Shown here piece by piece: positions 16,695 through 24,684 of a DNA stretch of 64,000 nt. The notes under the pieces are model-generated. The model saw only the letters and a list, made by a program, of their open reading frames with translations. It did no database searches and was not told the DNA's origin. A program made the position numbers and the translations under genes. This stretch comes from VRUE01 sp963715625 (GTDB taxonomy: Bacteria; Actinomycetota; Thermoleophilia; Solirubrobacterales; 70-9), in NCBI GenBank assembly GCA_963715625.1, contig OY970260.1, forward strand, positions 248,001 through 312,000, given 5' to 3'. The first letter of the stretch is position 1; the number at the start of each line of letters is the position of its first letter.

Positions 16695-17639
16695 CTACCA
16701 TCTCTGCTCGTAACGATTTCGTAGCCAAATCGCAAACGAGTTCATGATCAGCAGGACGATCAGCAGGACGATGATCCCGGCGAAGGCAAGCTCCTGGAAC
16801 GCCTCCTGGGGGCGCACCGCGTAGTTGAAGATCTGCACCGGCATCGCCGAGTAGCCGTCGGGCGAGAACGGGGTCGGGTCGAAGGTGACGAAGACGGTTG
16901 CGCCGACGAGCAGCAGCGGCGCCGTCTCCCCCAGCGCCCGCGAGACGGCGAGGATGACGCCGGTGGCGATCCCCGGGATCGAGGCCGGCAGCACCTGGCG
17001 GCGGATCGTCTGCCACTGGGTGGCGCCGAGCGCAAGCGAGCCCTGCCGGATCGAGTCCGGCACCGCCTTGATCGCCTCGCGGGAGACGATGATCACCATC
17101 GGCAGCACCAGCAGCGCCAGGGTCAGCGAGCCGGCGGCGAGGATGAAGCCGAGGTCGAGCGGGCCGCGGACGATGAAGGCGAGGCCGAGGATGCCGTAGA
17201 TGATCGAGGGCACGGCCGCCAGGTTCTGGATGTTGACCTCGATCAGCCGGTTCCACCAGCGGGTCTTGTCGGCGTACTCCTCGAGGTAGATCGCCGCCCC
17301 GATCCCGACCGGCACGACGAAGACGATGACGCCGGCGATCAGCTCCAGCGAGCCGATGATCGCCGGCCGGAACCCCGCTTTCTCCGGGAAGATCGTCGAG
17401 GGGGGGTTGGTGAAGAGGTCCGTGCTCAGCGCCGGGGCGCCTTCGACGAAGGCCTGGACCAGCAGGGCGAGGAGCCCGGCGAGGGCGATCAGGACGGCGA
17501 GCAGGAGCAGCCCCGCGAAGGCGGCGTTGCGAATCACGTCGCGGCGTGGCTGGTCGCGCAGCATCGCCGCCGTGCTGGCGCGGGCGCCGGCGATCGCCAG
17601 GCGGTTGCGAGGCGCCTGCGCCCCCGGCCCATCCGTCAC
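16695..17639 (-). CDS. pstA: Phosphate ABC transporter permease PstA
   Basis: A 314-residue permease with six membrane segments. The EAA loop that contacts PstB is SIRQGSLALGATQWQTIRRQVLPASIPGI, and ISRALGETAPLLLVGA is a PstA/PstC signature. The cytoplasmic N-terminus (about 40 residues) is basic. It overlaps pstC by four bases, so the two permeases are coupled. Confidence 0.95.
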   Translation of the reverse strand: MTDGPGAQAPRNRLAIAGARASTAAMLRDQPRRDVIRNAAFAGLLLLAVLIALAGLLALLVQAFVEGAPALSTDLFTNPPSTIFPEKAGFRPAIIGSLELIAGVIVFVVPVGIGAAIYLEEYADKTRWWNRLIEVNIQNLAAVPSIIYGILGLAFIVRGPLDLGFILAAGSLTLALLVLPMVIIVSREAIKAVPDSIRQGSLALGATQWQTIRRQVLPASIPGIATGVILAVSRALGETAPLLLVGATVFVTFDPTPFSPDGYSAMPVQIFNYAVRPQEAFQELAFAGIIVLLIVLLIMNSFAIWLRNRYEQRW

Positions 17640-18601
17640 TCGTACACCTCGCGGTAGCGGCGCGCCAGCCTGATGCTGATCGCGTTCATCGCCAGGGTGA
17701 GGACGAAGAGGACGGCGCCGACCGCGAAGACCGACTTGTAGTCGAGCGAGCCGGTGGAGATGTCGCCCGTCGCCGTGGTGGCGATGTAGGCGGTCATCGT
17801 CTGGATCGATTCGACCGGGTTGAGGGTGAAGTTCGGGGTCGAGCCGGCGGCGATGAGGACGATCATCGTCTCGCCGAGGGCGCGCGAGATCGCCAGCACC
17901 ACCGAGGCGACGATGCCCGAGAGCGCCGCCGGGAAGATCACCCTCACCGCCACCTTGGCCCTGGTCGCGCCGAGCGCGTAGGCGCCCTCGTGCAAGCCGC
18001 GGGGCACCGCGGACATCGCATCGTCGGAGATCGAGGCGATGATAGGCACCACCATCAGGCCGAGGCCGAGGCTGGCGGCAAGGGCCATGAACGGCTTGCC
18101 GGCCGCGCCGCCGAGGAGCTCGCCGGGCCAGAGCGGCTGGATGATCTCGGGCAGGATGAAGGTGAGCGCGAAGATGCCGATCGCCACCGTGGGGATGCCG
18201 GCAAGGATCTCGAGCACCGGCTTGATCGTCTTGCGCACCCGAGGGCTGGCGTACTCACTGAGGTAGACGGCGGTGCCGAGGCCGATCGGGATCGCGAACA
18301 GCATCGCCCAGAGGGTCACGTTGAGGGTGCCGGCGACGATCCCGAGCACGCCGAAGCTGGGCGGCTCAAACTGCGGCGTCCAGTCGATCCCGAAGAAGAA
18401 CTCCTTGGCCGGGACGATCTCGAAGAAGCCGATCGTCGGCCCGAGAAGAGAGAAGACGATCGCGGTCGTGGTGAGGACGGAGAGGACGCCGCAGGCGGCG
18501 AGAAGGCCCTTGATGGCCTTCTCGCCGTAGCGAGGACCGGGAGCCCGGAGCCGGCGGGGCGGTCCCCCCGCCGGCCCGCCGGTAGCCGCCCTCGCCTCCA
18601 C
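17636..18601 (-). CDS. pstC: Phosphate ABC transporter permease PstC
   Basis: A 321-residue permease with six membrane segments. The EAA loop is LHEGAYALGATRAKVAVRVIFPAAL, followed by VVLAISRALGETMIVLIAAGS. A sizeable extracytoplasmic segment after the first helix (PAKEFFFGIDWTPQFEPP) is typical of PstC. It starts 19 bases after the pstS1 stop and is the second gene of pstS1-C-A-B-phoU. Confidence 0.95.
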   Translation of the reverse strand: MEARAATGGPAGGPPRRLRAPGPRYGEKAIKGLLAACGVLSVLTTTAIVFSLLGPTIGFFEIVPAKEFFFGIDWTPQFEPPSFGVLGIVAGTLNVTLWAMLFAIPIGLGTAVYLSEYASPRVRKTIKPVLEILAGIPTVAIGIFALTFILPEIIQPLWPGELLGGAAGKPFMALAASLGLGLMVVPIIASISDDAMSAVPRGLHEGAYALGATRAKVAVRVIFPAALSGIVASVVLAISRALGETMIVLIAAGSTPNFTLNPVESIQTMTAYIATTATGDISTGSLDYKSVFAVGAVLFVLTLAMNAISIRLARRYREVYE

Positions 18602-18620
18602 CGCGGCTCGCTCCTGCTCC

Positions 18621-19574
18621 CTATTCGGTCAGCTTGGCGGTCGCGTCCTTCGACGCTTCCAGCTGCTCTTCGGTGAGCGAGATGAAGCCGACCGCTTCGG
18701 CGATTTCGTTGACGTTGTCGAGGTAGTAGTCGACGAACGCCTTCACCTCGGGCTTTTCCAGCGCTTCGCCGCTCGGGTAGATGAAGAGCGGCCGGCTGAG
18801 CGGCACGTATTCGTCGTTCTGGGCGGTTTCCGCCGAGGGGGCGACGCAGCCTTTGCCGCCGTCGACTTCGAGCGCCTTCAGCTTGCCTTCGTTCTCCTGG
18901 TAGTAGGAGTAGCCGAAGTAGCCCATGCCGCCGGGAGCGCCCTCGACGCCGGTGACGGTGGCGTTGTCGTTCTCACCGACGTTGTTGTAGTCCTTGCGCG
19001 AGACGCCCTCTTCACCGTTGATTTCTTCGGTGAAGTAGTCGAACGTGCCGGAATCGGTACCGGGGCCGAAGAGCGCCAGCTCCTCGTCGAATTCCTCTTG
19101 CAGGCCGGGGATCTGGTCCCAGTTGTCGAGCTTGGAGTCGGCGCCCCAGACGGCGCCCAGCTGATCGACGGTGAGGCAGTTGACCGGGTTCTCGGGGTTG
19201 ACGACGACGGTGAGGGCGTCGGTCGCAACCCGCACCTCCTCGTAGGAGATCCCCTGCTTCTCGCAGGCTTCGACCTCTTCGGGCTCGATCGCGCGGGAGG
19301 CATCGGAGATCGATGTCTCGCCGGCGCAGAACTTTTCGAAGCCGCCGCCGGTGCCGGATGTCCCGACCGTCACCCTGACGCCGGAGTTCTCGGCTTCGAA
19401 CTGCTCGGCAACGGCCTCGGTGAGAGGCGCCACGGTGCTCGAACCGTCGATGCGAATCGACCCGGAAAGGTCGCCGCCTCCGCTCGTGCTTTCGTCGTCG
19501 CTGCCGCAGGCCGCGACCCCGACCGCCAGGACGGCAGCAGAGGCGAGGACCACGAGCAATCTAGAGCTAATCAC
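18621..19574 (-). CDS. pstS: Phosphate-binding lipoprotein PstS (paralogue 1, operon copy)
   Basis: A 317-residue lipoprotein. The signal peptide ends in the lipobox AVGVAAC, and a Ser/Gly/Asp-rich linker follows. Phosphate-site motifs are RIDGSSTVAPLTEAV, GTSGTGGGFEKF, ISDASR and GPGTDSGTFDYFTE, as in periplasmic PstS/SphX proteins. The GTG at 19574 is favoured because AGGAG stands five bases upstream and it matches the start of pstS2; an ATG at 19598 is possible. It directly precedes pstC and is probably driven by the PhoP-like box at 19679-19700. Confidence 0.93.
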   Translation of the reverse strand: MISSRLLVVLASAAVLAVGVAACGSDDESTSGGGDLSGSIRIDGSSTVAPLTEAVAEQFEAENSGVRVTVGTSGTGGGFEKFCAGETSISDASRAIEPEEVEACEKQGISYEEVRVATDALTVVVNPENPVNCLTVDQLGAVWGADSKLDNWDQIPGLQEEFDEELALFGPGTDSGTFDYFTEEINGEEGVSRKDYNNVGENDNATVTGVEGAPGGMGYFGYSYYQENEGKLKALEVDGGKGCVAPSAETAQNDEYVPLSRPLFIYPSGEALEKPEVKAFVDYYLDNVNEIAEAVGFISLTEEQLEASKDATAKLTE

Positions 19575-19678
19575 TCTGTCTCCTATCTCGTTGTTCACTC
19601 CGGTTGACGGCCCTGCGGCCGCGCTGACAGAGCCACATTCTCAGCGGCCCCCGGGCAGCTTGTTACTTGCCTGTGTCG

Positions 19679-19700
19679 GGGATGTAAAAAAGATGTAAAA
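19679..19700 (-). promoter_or_regulatory. PhoP-like box and promoter of pstS1
   Basis: Two 11-bp units on the minus strand, TTTTACATCTT then TTTTACATCCC. About 14 bases downstream is AAGTAACAAGCT, a possible -10. The same arrangement is found before pstS2, and the shared sequence continues through GCAAGTAACAAGCTGCCC. The box is about 105 bases upstream of the GTG start and just downstream of the pstS2 stop. Confidence 0.65.
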
Positions 19701-19717
19701 GAGCGGCAGGCTCGGGA

Positions 19718-20811
19718 TCAAGTGCCGGCCTCGATCGCTTCGACGGCCGGCTCGATCTCCTTCGCCAGCGAGGCAGGCAACGGGGCCGAGCCGGTGCTTT
19801 CCGCCGCCGCTTTCTGGCCCGCGGGGCCGATCGCGTATTCCAGGTATCCCCTGGCGATCGCCGCTTCCTCCGCAGACTCGTACGCAGTGCAGGCGATCAG
19901 GTAGGAGACCAGCGCGATCGGGTAGGTGCCCTCGGCTTCGGTCTCTCGATCGAGCTCGAAGGGGAACATGTAGGGAGACCTGGCGATGGCCTTGTCTTCG
20001 GAAGACTCCTCGAGGAGCTTCGCCGTCGCTTCGCGGGTCGGCTCCACGTACTCCTTGCCGACCTCGATCTTGGCGACGCCGAGCTTGCCCCCCTGGACCG
20101 CGTCGGCGTAGCCGATCGCGCCGTCTGCGGAGCTGACCGCATCGACCATGCCGGAGGCGCCCCGCGCGACCTCGCCGCCCTCTACCGGCCAGTCGCCGCT
20201 GGCCCCGTATGTCCAGGCACTGGGAACGACCTCGGAGAGGTACTCGGTGAAGCTCTCCGTCGCTCCCGACTCGTCGGAGCGGTTGACCGGGGCGATGCGG
20301 GTGTCCGGCAGCTCGACTCCGGGGTTGTCGGCTGCGATCGCTTCGTCGTCCCAGGTGGTGATTTCCTGGCTGAAGATCTTCGCCAGGGTTTGCGGGTCGA
20401 GCTGCAGCGACTCGACCCCTTCGAGGTTGTAGACGATCGAGATCGGCGAGACGTAAGCCGGGATCTCGATCAGCTGGCCGGGCAAGCAGCGCTTGGCCGC
20501 CTTTTCCAGCTCTCCCCCTCTTCTTCGAGCGCGGCGTCGCTGCCGGCATACGCCGTGCCGCCGGCGATGAACTGCTCTCGCCCGCCGGCCGAGCCGACGG
20601 GGTCGTAGGAGACCGCCGCGTCCGCGTCTTCGTTCTCGAACCCGACGATCCAGGCTTCCTGGGCAGCCACTTGAGACGTGGCGCCCGCCCCGGCGATCTG
20701 CCCGGAGAGGCTCCCCGGGGAACCACCCTCTTCCCCGTCGCCGCAGGCGGCCACCCCGACGGCCAGGGAGACCAGGGAGGCGACGATTGCCAGCCATCTT
20801 GAGGAACTCAC
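19718..20811 (-). CDS. Phosphate-binding lipoprotein PstS-like (paralogue 2), frameshifted
   Basis: The N-terminal part starts at GTG 20811 (AGGAG four bases upstream) with a signal peptide and lipobox (LAVGVAAC), then AGAGATSQVAAQEAW and AYAGSDAALEEEGE. From about 20505 to 20520 homology moves to another frame (LEKAAKRCLPGQLIEIPAYVSPISIVYN onward) and runs to 19718. Paralogue 3 shows both parts in a single frame. One missing G in the GGGGG run of GAGGGGGAGAG would explain it. The protein is PstS-like with NRSDESGATESFTEYL in the ligand site. It may be a real pseudogene or a homopolymer error. It lies between pstS1 and pstS3 with its own PhoP-like box. Confidence 0.85.
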
Positions 20812-20910
20812 GCAACTCCTTCTGTCGTTTGGCACGGGAGCGGGCCCGACGCCCGGCTCACGACTCACGCTTTCAGCGACCCTCGGGCAGCTTGTTACTT
20901 GCCTGTATCG

Positions 20911-20932
20911 AGGATGTAAAAAGACGTAAAAC
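20911..20932 (-). promoter_or_regulatory. PhoP-like box and promoter of pstS2
   Basis: Minus-strand units GTTTTACGTCT and TTTTACATCCT, followed by CGATACAGGCAAGTAACAAG. The following 35 bases match the pstS1 leader almost base for base, so the two promoters are probably copies of one ancestral region. The box is about 100 bases upstream of the start codon. Confidence 0.65.
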
Positions 20933-20953
20933 GCGACCCGGCGACCGCCTGCC

Positions 20954-22039
20954 TTACTTGGCAGCCGCAAAGACCCTCTTGCTGAGCGAAGGCGGCAAGA
21001 AGGCGGACCCGACCGCTTCCGCCGAGGCTTCCTGCCCCTGGCGGCTGACGACATAGTTGACGTATGCGTTCACGGCGGCGGTTTCGCGGTCCGAGTCGTA
21101 CGCGGTGCAGGCGATCAGGTAGGAGACCAGGACGAGCGGGTACGCCCTGGCCGGCGGCTTCTTGCGCACCTCGATCGGGATCATCCTGGGCCCCTTGCTG
21201 AGCTCCGTGTCAACGCGCGCTCCCTGGAGCCTCAGCGTGGTGACGAGCGTGTTCGGTTCGAAAAATACACCGCCCGCAGCGAGGATCCTGGTTACCCCGA
21301 AGAGCTGCCCAACGTGGCTGAAGTCGGCATAGCCGATCGAGCCCCGCTTGCCGCCGACCGCCTGGGCCGCCGTGGTTGCGTCGCGCGTGGTCGCGCTTTC
21401 CGGGATGGGCCAGTCGTCGCTTGCTCCGTAGTCCCAGGCACCAGGCGCACCTTCGGCCAGGTAGGCGGTGAGCTGCGCCGTCATCTCCGGCTCCTTGGAA
21501 AAGCCGACCGGGGTAATGGGGAGCTTGGGCGGGAACCCGATCGGACCGATGGTCGGGTTTTCCCGTTTGACCGTGGGGTCGTCCCAGCGGGTGATCTCTC
21601 CGTCGAAGATCTTCGCCAACGTCTGCGGCGATAGCGCCATCGCCGTCAATTTGAGGTTGACGAAGATGGTTATCGCCGAAATGTAGGCGGGAAGCTCGAT
21701 CAGTTCGCCTGGGCGACAACGGTCGAGCGCTTCGGAGAGCTCCTTGCCTTCGAGCGGCGTGTCGCTGCCGGCAAACGCTGCCTCCCCGTCGATGAACCGC
21801 CGGCGCCCCTCCTCCGAGCCGATCGCGTCGTAGGAGATCGGCGGATACGCGCCGGCAGGGGCGAATTCCTTGGCCCAGAATTCCTGCGCCAGCTCCTGGG
21901 CTGCAGAGCCGGCGCCCAGGACAGTGCCGTCGGCGGCGGATGTTTCCCCGCTTTCCGACGTGTCGCCCCCGTTCGCGCTGCCGCCACACGCTGCCACTCC
22001 CGCTGCCAGCACCGTGGCCGAGAGGAGGGCCGCCAGCAT
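20954..22039 (-). CDS. Phosphate-binding lipoprotein PstS-like (paralogue 3)
   Basis: A 361-residue PstS-family protein, complete. It begins MLAALLSATVLAAGVAACGG, a signal peptide with lipobox. Ligand-site motifs are LGAGSAAQELAQEFW, DAIGSEEGRRRF, AFAGSDTPLEGKELSEAL and PVGFSKEPEMTAQLTAYL. Relative to paralogue 1 the phosphate loops are changed, so affinity may differ. The start ATG at 22039 has only a weak ribosome site, and 67 bases separate it from the winged-helix gene upstream, with which it probably shares a transcript. Confidence 0.88.
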   Translation of the reverse strand: MLAALLSATVLAAGVAACGGSANGGDTSESGETSAADGTVLGAGSAAQELAQEFWAKEFAPAGAYPPISYDAIGSEEGRRRFIDGEAAFAGSDTPLEGKELSEALDRCRPGELIELPAYISAITIFVNLKLTAMALSPQTLAKIFDGEITRWDDPTVKRENPTIGPIGFPPKLPITPVGFSKEPEMTAQLTAYLAEGAPGAWDYGASDDWPIPESATTRDATTAAQAVGGKRGSIGYADFSHVGQLFGVTRILAAGGVFFEPNTLVTTLRLQGARVDTELSKGPRMIPIEVRKKPPARAYPLVLVSYLIACTAYDSDRETAAVNAYVNYVVSRQGQEASAEAVGSAFLPPSLSKRVFAAAK

Positions 22040-22106
22040 CCTTGCTTTTAATAGCTTGAAGATTCGCGAACGATATAAGAAATCTAGTTCGCTTTGCGGC
22101 GCGAGC

Positions 22107-22394
22107 TCACCCGTCCGGCGAGAACCGGTAGCCGATGCCGCTGTGGGTGTGGATCAGGCGCTGGCCGGGCAGCGCTTCGCTCAGCTTGGACCGCAGGCGG
22201 CTGACGTAGACGTCGACCGAGCGGTCGTCGTTGCGCGGCTCGCGCCCCCAAACCTCGGCATAGAGCTCCTCCCGGGTGAGGATGCGCTGGGGATGCGCCG
22301 CCAGCGTCGTCAGCAGCTGCAGCTCGCGCATGGTCAGGCTGAGGGGCCGCCCGTCGACCAACGCCGCGTGCTCCTCGGGACGAATCTCCAGCAT
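22107..22394 (-). CDS. Winged-helix DNA-binding protein (PhoB-type output domain only)
   Basis: About 95 residues comprising only the OmpR/PhoB winged-helix domain: MRELQLLTTLAAHPQRILTREELYAEVWG, recognition helix region DDRSVDVYVSRLRSKL and wing HTHSGIGYRFSP. There is no receiver domain, so it cannot be switched by phosphorylation. It may be constitutive or compete with the full regulator encoded upstream. ATG 22394 is preferred; a TTG at 22403 would add three residues. A three-unit PhoP-like box lies 42 bases upstream. Confidence 0.85.
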   Translation of the reverse strand: MLEIRPEEHAALVDGRPLSLTMRELQLLTTLAAHPQRILTREELYAEVWGREPRNDDRSVDVYVSRLRSKLSEALPGQRLIHTHSGIGYRFSPDG

Positions 22395-22430
22395 CCCGAG
22401 CAAAGATCGTCGCCGCGGGCGCGAGCGCGG

Positions 22431-23234
22431 TTACGCGGGCGTAAAGCTGCTGTGAACTACTTGTGAATCCGCGGCGCCGTGTGCGGCCCCGACGGCCTCC
22501 CTCTCGGGCGCCTCCGGCTCGGCCCCTCCGACCGGCTCGGGATCGAAGCGGTAGCCGACGCCGAAGTGGGTGTGGATGTAGCTCCACCCGGGCGAGCGCT
22601 TCTCCAGCTTCTGGCGCAGCTTGCGGATGAAGACATCGACCGAGCGATCGCCGTGGGCCATCGCGTAGCCCCAGACGCGCTGGTAGATCGACTCACGCTC
22701 GAGGACCTGCCCTTTGGCGTCGGCGAGGAGCTGGAGCAGCTCGAACTCGCGCCGGGTGAGGTCGAGGCTGCCGTCGCCGACGAAGGCCTGGAACTGGTCG
22801 GCGCGAATCTCCAGCTCGCCGGCGACCAGCGGTCCGGCCTCGATCCCGGTGCGGCTGCGGCGGCGCCGGCGCGAGACCGCCTCGATCCGCGCCATCACCT
22901 CCTCGGGATGGCAGGGCTTGCCGACCCAGTCGTCGACGCCGAGCCGCAGGCCGCGCACGCGCTGGGCCACGGTGGAGCGGCCGGCGCAGACGATCACGCC
23001 GAGGTCCGGAAGCATCCCACAGACCCGCTCCAGGTAGCCCCAGGCTTCGTCGCCCAGGACCGAGAGGTCGAGCAGCAGCGCGTTGAGCTTCATCGCCACC
23101 AGCTCCTCGGGCGGGATCGCACTGGTCAGGACCCGCTGCTGCCAGCCGGCGGCCTCGGTGCGCTTCGAGAGGACGGTGACGAAGCCGCTGTCGTCGTCGA
23201 TTACCGCAAGCCGGATGGTCTGCTGTGAGTTCAA
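22431..23234 (-). CDS. OmpR/PhoB-type response regulator of the phosphate cluster
   Basis: A 267-residue two-domain regulator. The receiver (1 to about 115) has the acidic pocket IDDDSG, the candidate phospho-Asp in LLLDLSVLG and the Lys of VGKPCHPEE; the usual Thr/Ser strand reads VIVCAGRS, so signalling chemistry may be altered. The output domain (about 140-240) has LTRREFELLQLLADAKGQVLERESIYQRVWG and DRSVDVFIRKLRQKLE. No sensor kinase is encoded in the window. Its position at the head of the pst/ppk block suggests it is the PhoP/PhoB equivalent. An inverted PhoP-like box lies 96 bases upstream. Confidence 0.88.
   Translation of the reverse strand: MNSQQTIRLAVIDDDSGFVTVLSKRTEAAGWQQRVLTSAIPPEELVAMKLNALLLDLSVLGDEAWGYLERVCGMLPDLGVIVCAGRSTVAQRVRGLRLGVDDWVGKPCHPEEVMARIEAVSRRRRRSRTGIEAGPLVAGELEIRADQFQAFVGDGSLDLTRREFELLQLLADAKGQVLERESIYQRVWGYAMAHGDRSVDVFIRKLRQKLEKRSPGWSYIHTHFGVGYRFDPEPVGGAEPEAPEREAVGAAHGAADSQVVHSSFTPA
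22436..22468 (-). promoter_or_regulatory. Three-unit PhoP-like box before the winged-helix/pstS3 pair
   Basis: On the minus strand, ATTCACAAGTA, GTTCACAGCAG and CTTTACGCCCG follow each other at exact 11-bp spacing. The box overlaps the last codons of the response-regulator gene. It lies 42 bases before the ATG at 22394, a good operator position for the winged-helix gene and pstS3. Confidence 0.62.
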
Positions 23235-23329
23235 GTGGCGGACGCCGTTGCTGACGAAGCTCTGCCCATGCGCTTCAACGGCAGGATTGTAAGCGGCCGG
23301 GACGACGGCCGCGGGTCGATAAACCCTGC

Positions 23330-23351
23330 GTTCACAGGAATTTCACAGGTC
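23330..23351 (+). promoter_or_regulatory. Two-unit PhoP-like box upstream of the response regulator
   Basis: Plus-strand units GTTCACAGGAA and TTTCACAGGTC with 11-bp period. Read on the other strand this is CCTGTGAAATT and CCTGTGAAC, close to the enteric Pho-box pattern. It lies 96 bases upstream of the regulator start, in inverted orientation relative to that gene, and may mediate autoregulation. Confidence 0.5.
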
Positions 23352-23470
23352 AAAGCACCTAATTTGCGGGAAAACGGCCTGATGAGCCCGATCGGCTTTT
23401 CTCTGGATGTTCACCGCGAGAGGCGATCTCCCCAGCAGACTTGTCCTCACGAGACTCCTCTCTCGTCACC

Positions 23471-23527
23471 GCGAACGGCCCACTGCCCCGGGCCGTTCGC
23501 CTTTTCTGGACCACTAGTAGTGGTCCA
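23471..23527. terminator. Two hairpins after uppP
   Basis: A perfect stem GCGAACGGCC/GGCCGTTCGC at 23471-23500 is followed on the plus strand by CTTTTCT. Directly beside it at 23507-23527 is the perfect palindrome TGGACCACT-AGT-AGTGGTCCA, which begins at the base after the uppP stop codon. Together they probably end uppP transcription and block read-through from either side. Confidence 0.55.
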
Positions 23528-24343
23528 CTAGCCGATCGCCCCGGTCCCCGCCAGCGCCAGAATCAGCACGCCCAGGGCGATGCGATAGACGACGAAGACC
23601 TCCATCGTGTGGGTGCTGAGGTAGCGGAGCAGCCAGGCGATCGCCAGGTAGCCGGAGACGAAGGCGACGAGCGTGGCGACGGCTGTCGCGCTGGCCGAGG
23701 CGCCGCCGTCCCCGCCGATCTTGCGCAGCTCGAAGAGGCCGCTCAGGACCACCGCCGGCACCGAGAGCAGGAACGAGTAGCGGGCGGCGGCGACCCGGTC
23801 GAAGCCGCGAAACAGGCCGGCCGAGATCGTCGCGCCCGAGCGCGAGACGCCGGGGATGAGGGCAAGCGACTGGGCCATGCCGATGAACAGCCCGTCGCGG
23901 CCGTTCATCCCGGTCAGAGATCGCTGCCGGGTGCCGACCCGCTCGGCGAGGACCATGACGAAGGAGAAGAGGATGAGCGCCGAGCCGATCAGGTAGAGGC
24001 TGCGCGCGCCGGACTCGATCTGATCCCTGAAGGCGAAGCCGAAGATCGAGATCGGAATCGTGCCCCCGACGATGAACCAGCCCAGCCTCGCCTCCTGGCT
24101 TGCCTGCCGGATCGGCACCCGCAGCTCGCGCAGCCACGCCACCGCGATTCGCCAGAGGTCGGCGCGGAAGTAGATCAGGACCGCGGCCATCGTCCCGAGC
24201 TGGATCACGGCGGTGAATTCGGCCCCGGGATCGGGCCAGCCGAGCAGCGCCGGCACGATTCGCAGGTGCCCACTGGAGGAGATCGGCAGGAACTCGGTCA
24301 GCCCCTGCACGAGGCCGAGGACGATGGCCTCGAGGGTGCTCAT
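23528..24343 (-). CDS. uppP: Undecaprenyl-diphosphate phosphatase
   Basis: A 271-residue BacA/UppP protein with about eight membrane helices. Conserved motifs are GLVQGLTEFLPISSSGHL (Glu/Ser/His of the active site) near the N-terminus and ALIPGVSRSGATISAGLFRGF in the second half. It recycles the lipid carrier for peptidoglycan and other wall polymers. The ATG at 24343 begins MSTLEAIVLGLVQG, the normal family start. Confidence 0.96.
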   Translation of the reverse strand: MSTLEAIVLGLVQGLTEFLPISSSGHLRIVPALLGWPDPGAEFTAVIQLGTMAAVLIYFRADLWRIAVAWLRELRVPIRQASQEARLGWFIVGGTIPISIFGFAFRDQIESGARSLYLIGSALILFSFVMVLAERVGTRQRSLTGMNGRDGLFIGMAQSLALIPGVSRSGATISAGLFRGFDRVAAARYSFLLSVPAVVLSGLFELRKIGGDGGASASATAVATLVAFVSGYLAIAWLLRYLSTHTMEVFVVYRIALGVLILALAGTGAIG

Positions 24344-24420
24344 GGGCGCGCATCCTATGCCAGTGCCTCAGGGCGGAACGAAGCAGGTCGGCGCCGCCGC
24401 GGTGCGCTAGATTCCCGGGC

Positions 24421-24678
24421 GTGAAGGCTCCCTCGCGCCGAACGGGAATCGCAGCCGCGCTCTGCGCCGCGCCGCTCTCGATGCTGCTGGCGGCGCCGGT
24501 GGCGCTAGCCGAGAACGGCGTCGGCCTGGCCGGGCCGACCACCGACAAGACCGTCACCTTCTTCTGCTTCGGCGTGATCGCCTTCTTCGCGATCCTCGTG
24601 ATCGTGCTGTCCCTGGTCCAGGGGCGCCTTGAGAAGCGAAAAGAGCGTCGTAGGTACGACCTCGAGCGTTACGGCTGA
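24421..24678 (+). CDS. Small membrane protein with signal peptide
   Basis: An 85-residue protein starting at GTG 24421. Residues 8-31 form a signal-like segment ending ALAENG. Residues about 45-65 (TFFCFGVIAFFAILVIVLSLV) form a membrane helix, and the tail (QGRLEKRKERRRYDLERYG) is basic and cytoplasmic. It is convergent with the HD-domain gene, whose stop is 6 bases away. Function unknown. Confidence 0.6.
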   Translation: MKAPSRRTGIAAALCAAPLSMLLAAPVALAENGVGLAGPTTDKTVTFFCFGVIAFFAILVIVLSLVQGRLEKRKERRRYDLERYG

Positions 24679-24684
24679 GCCGGC

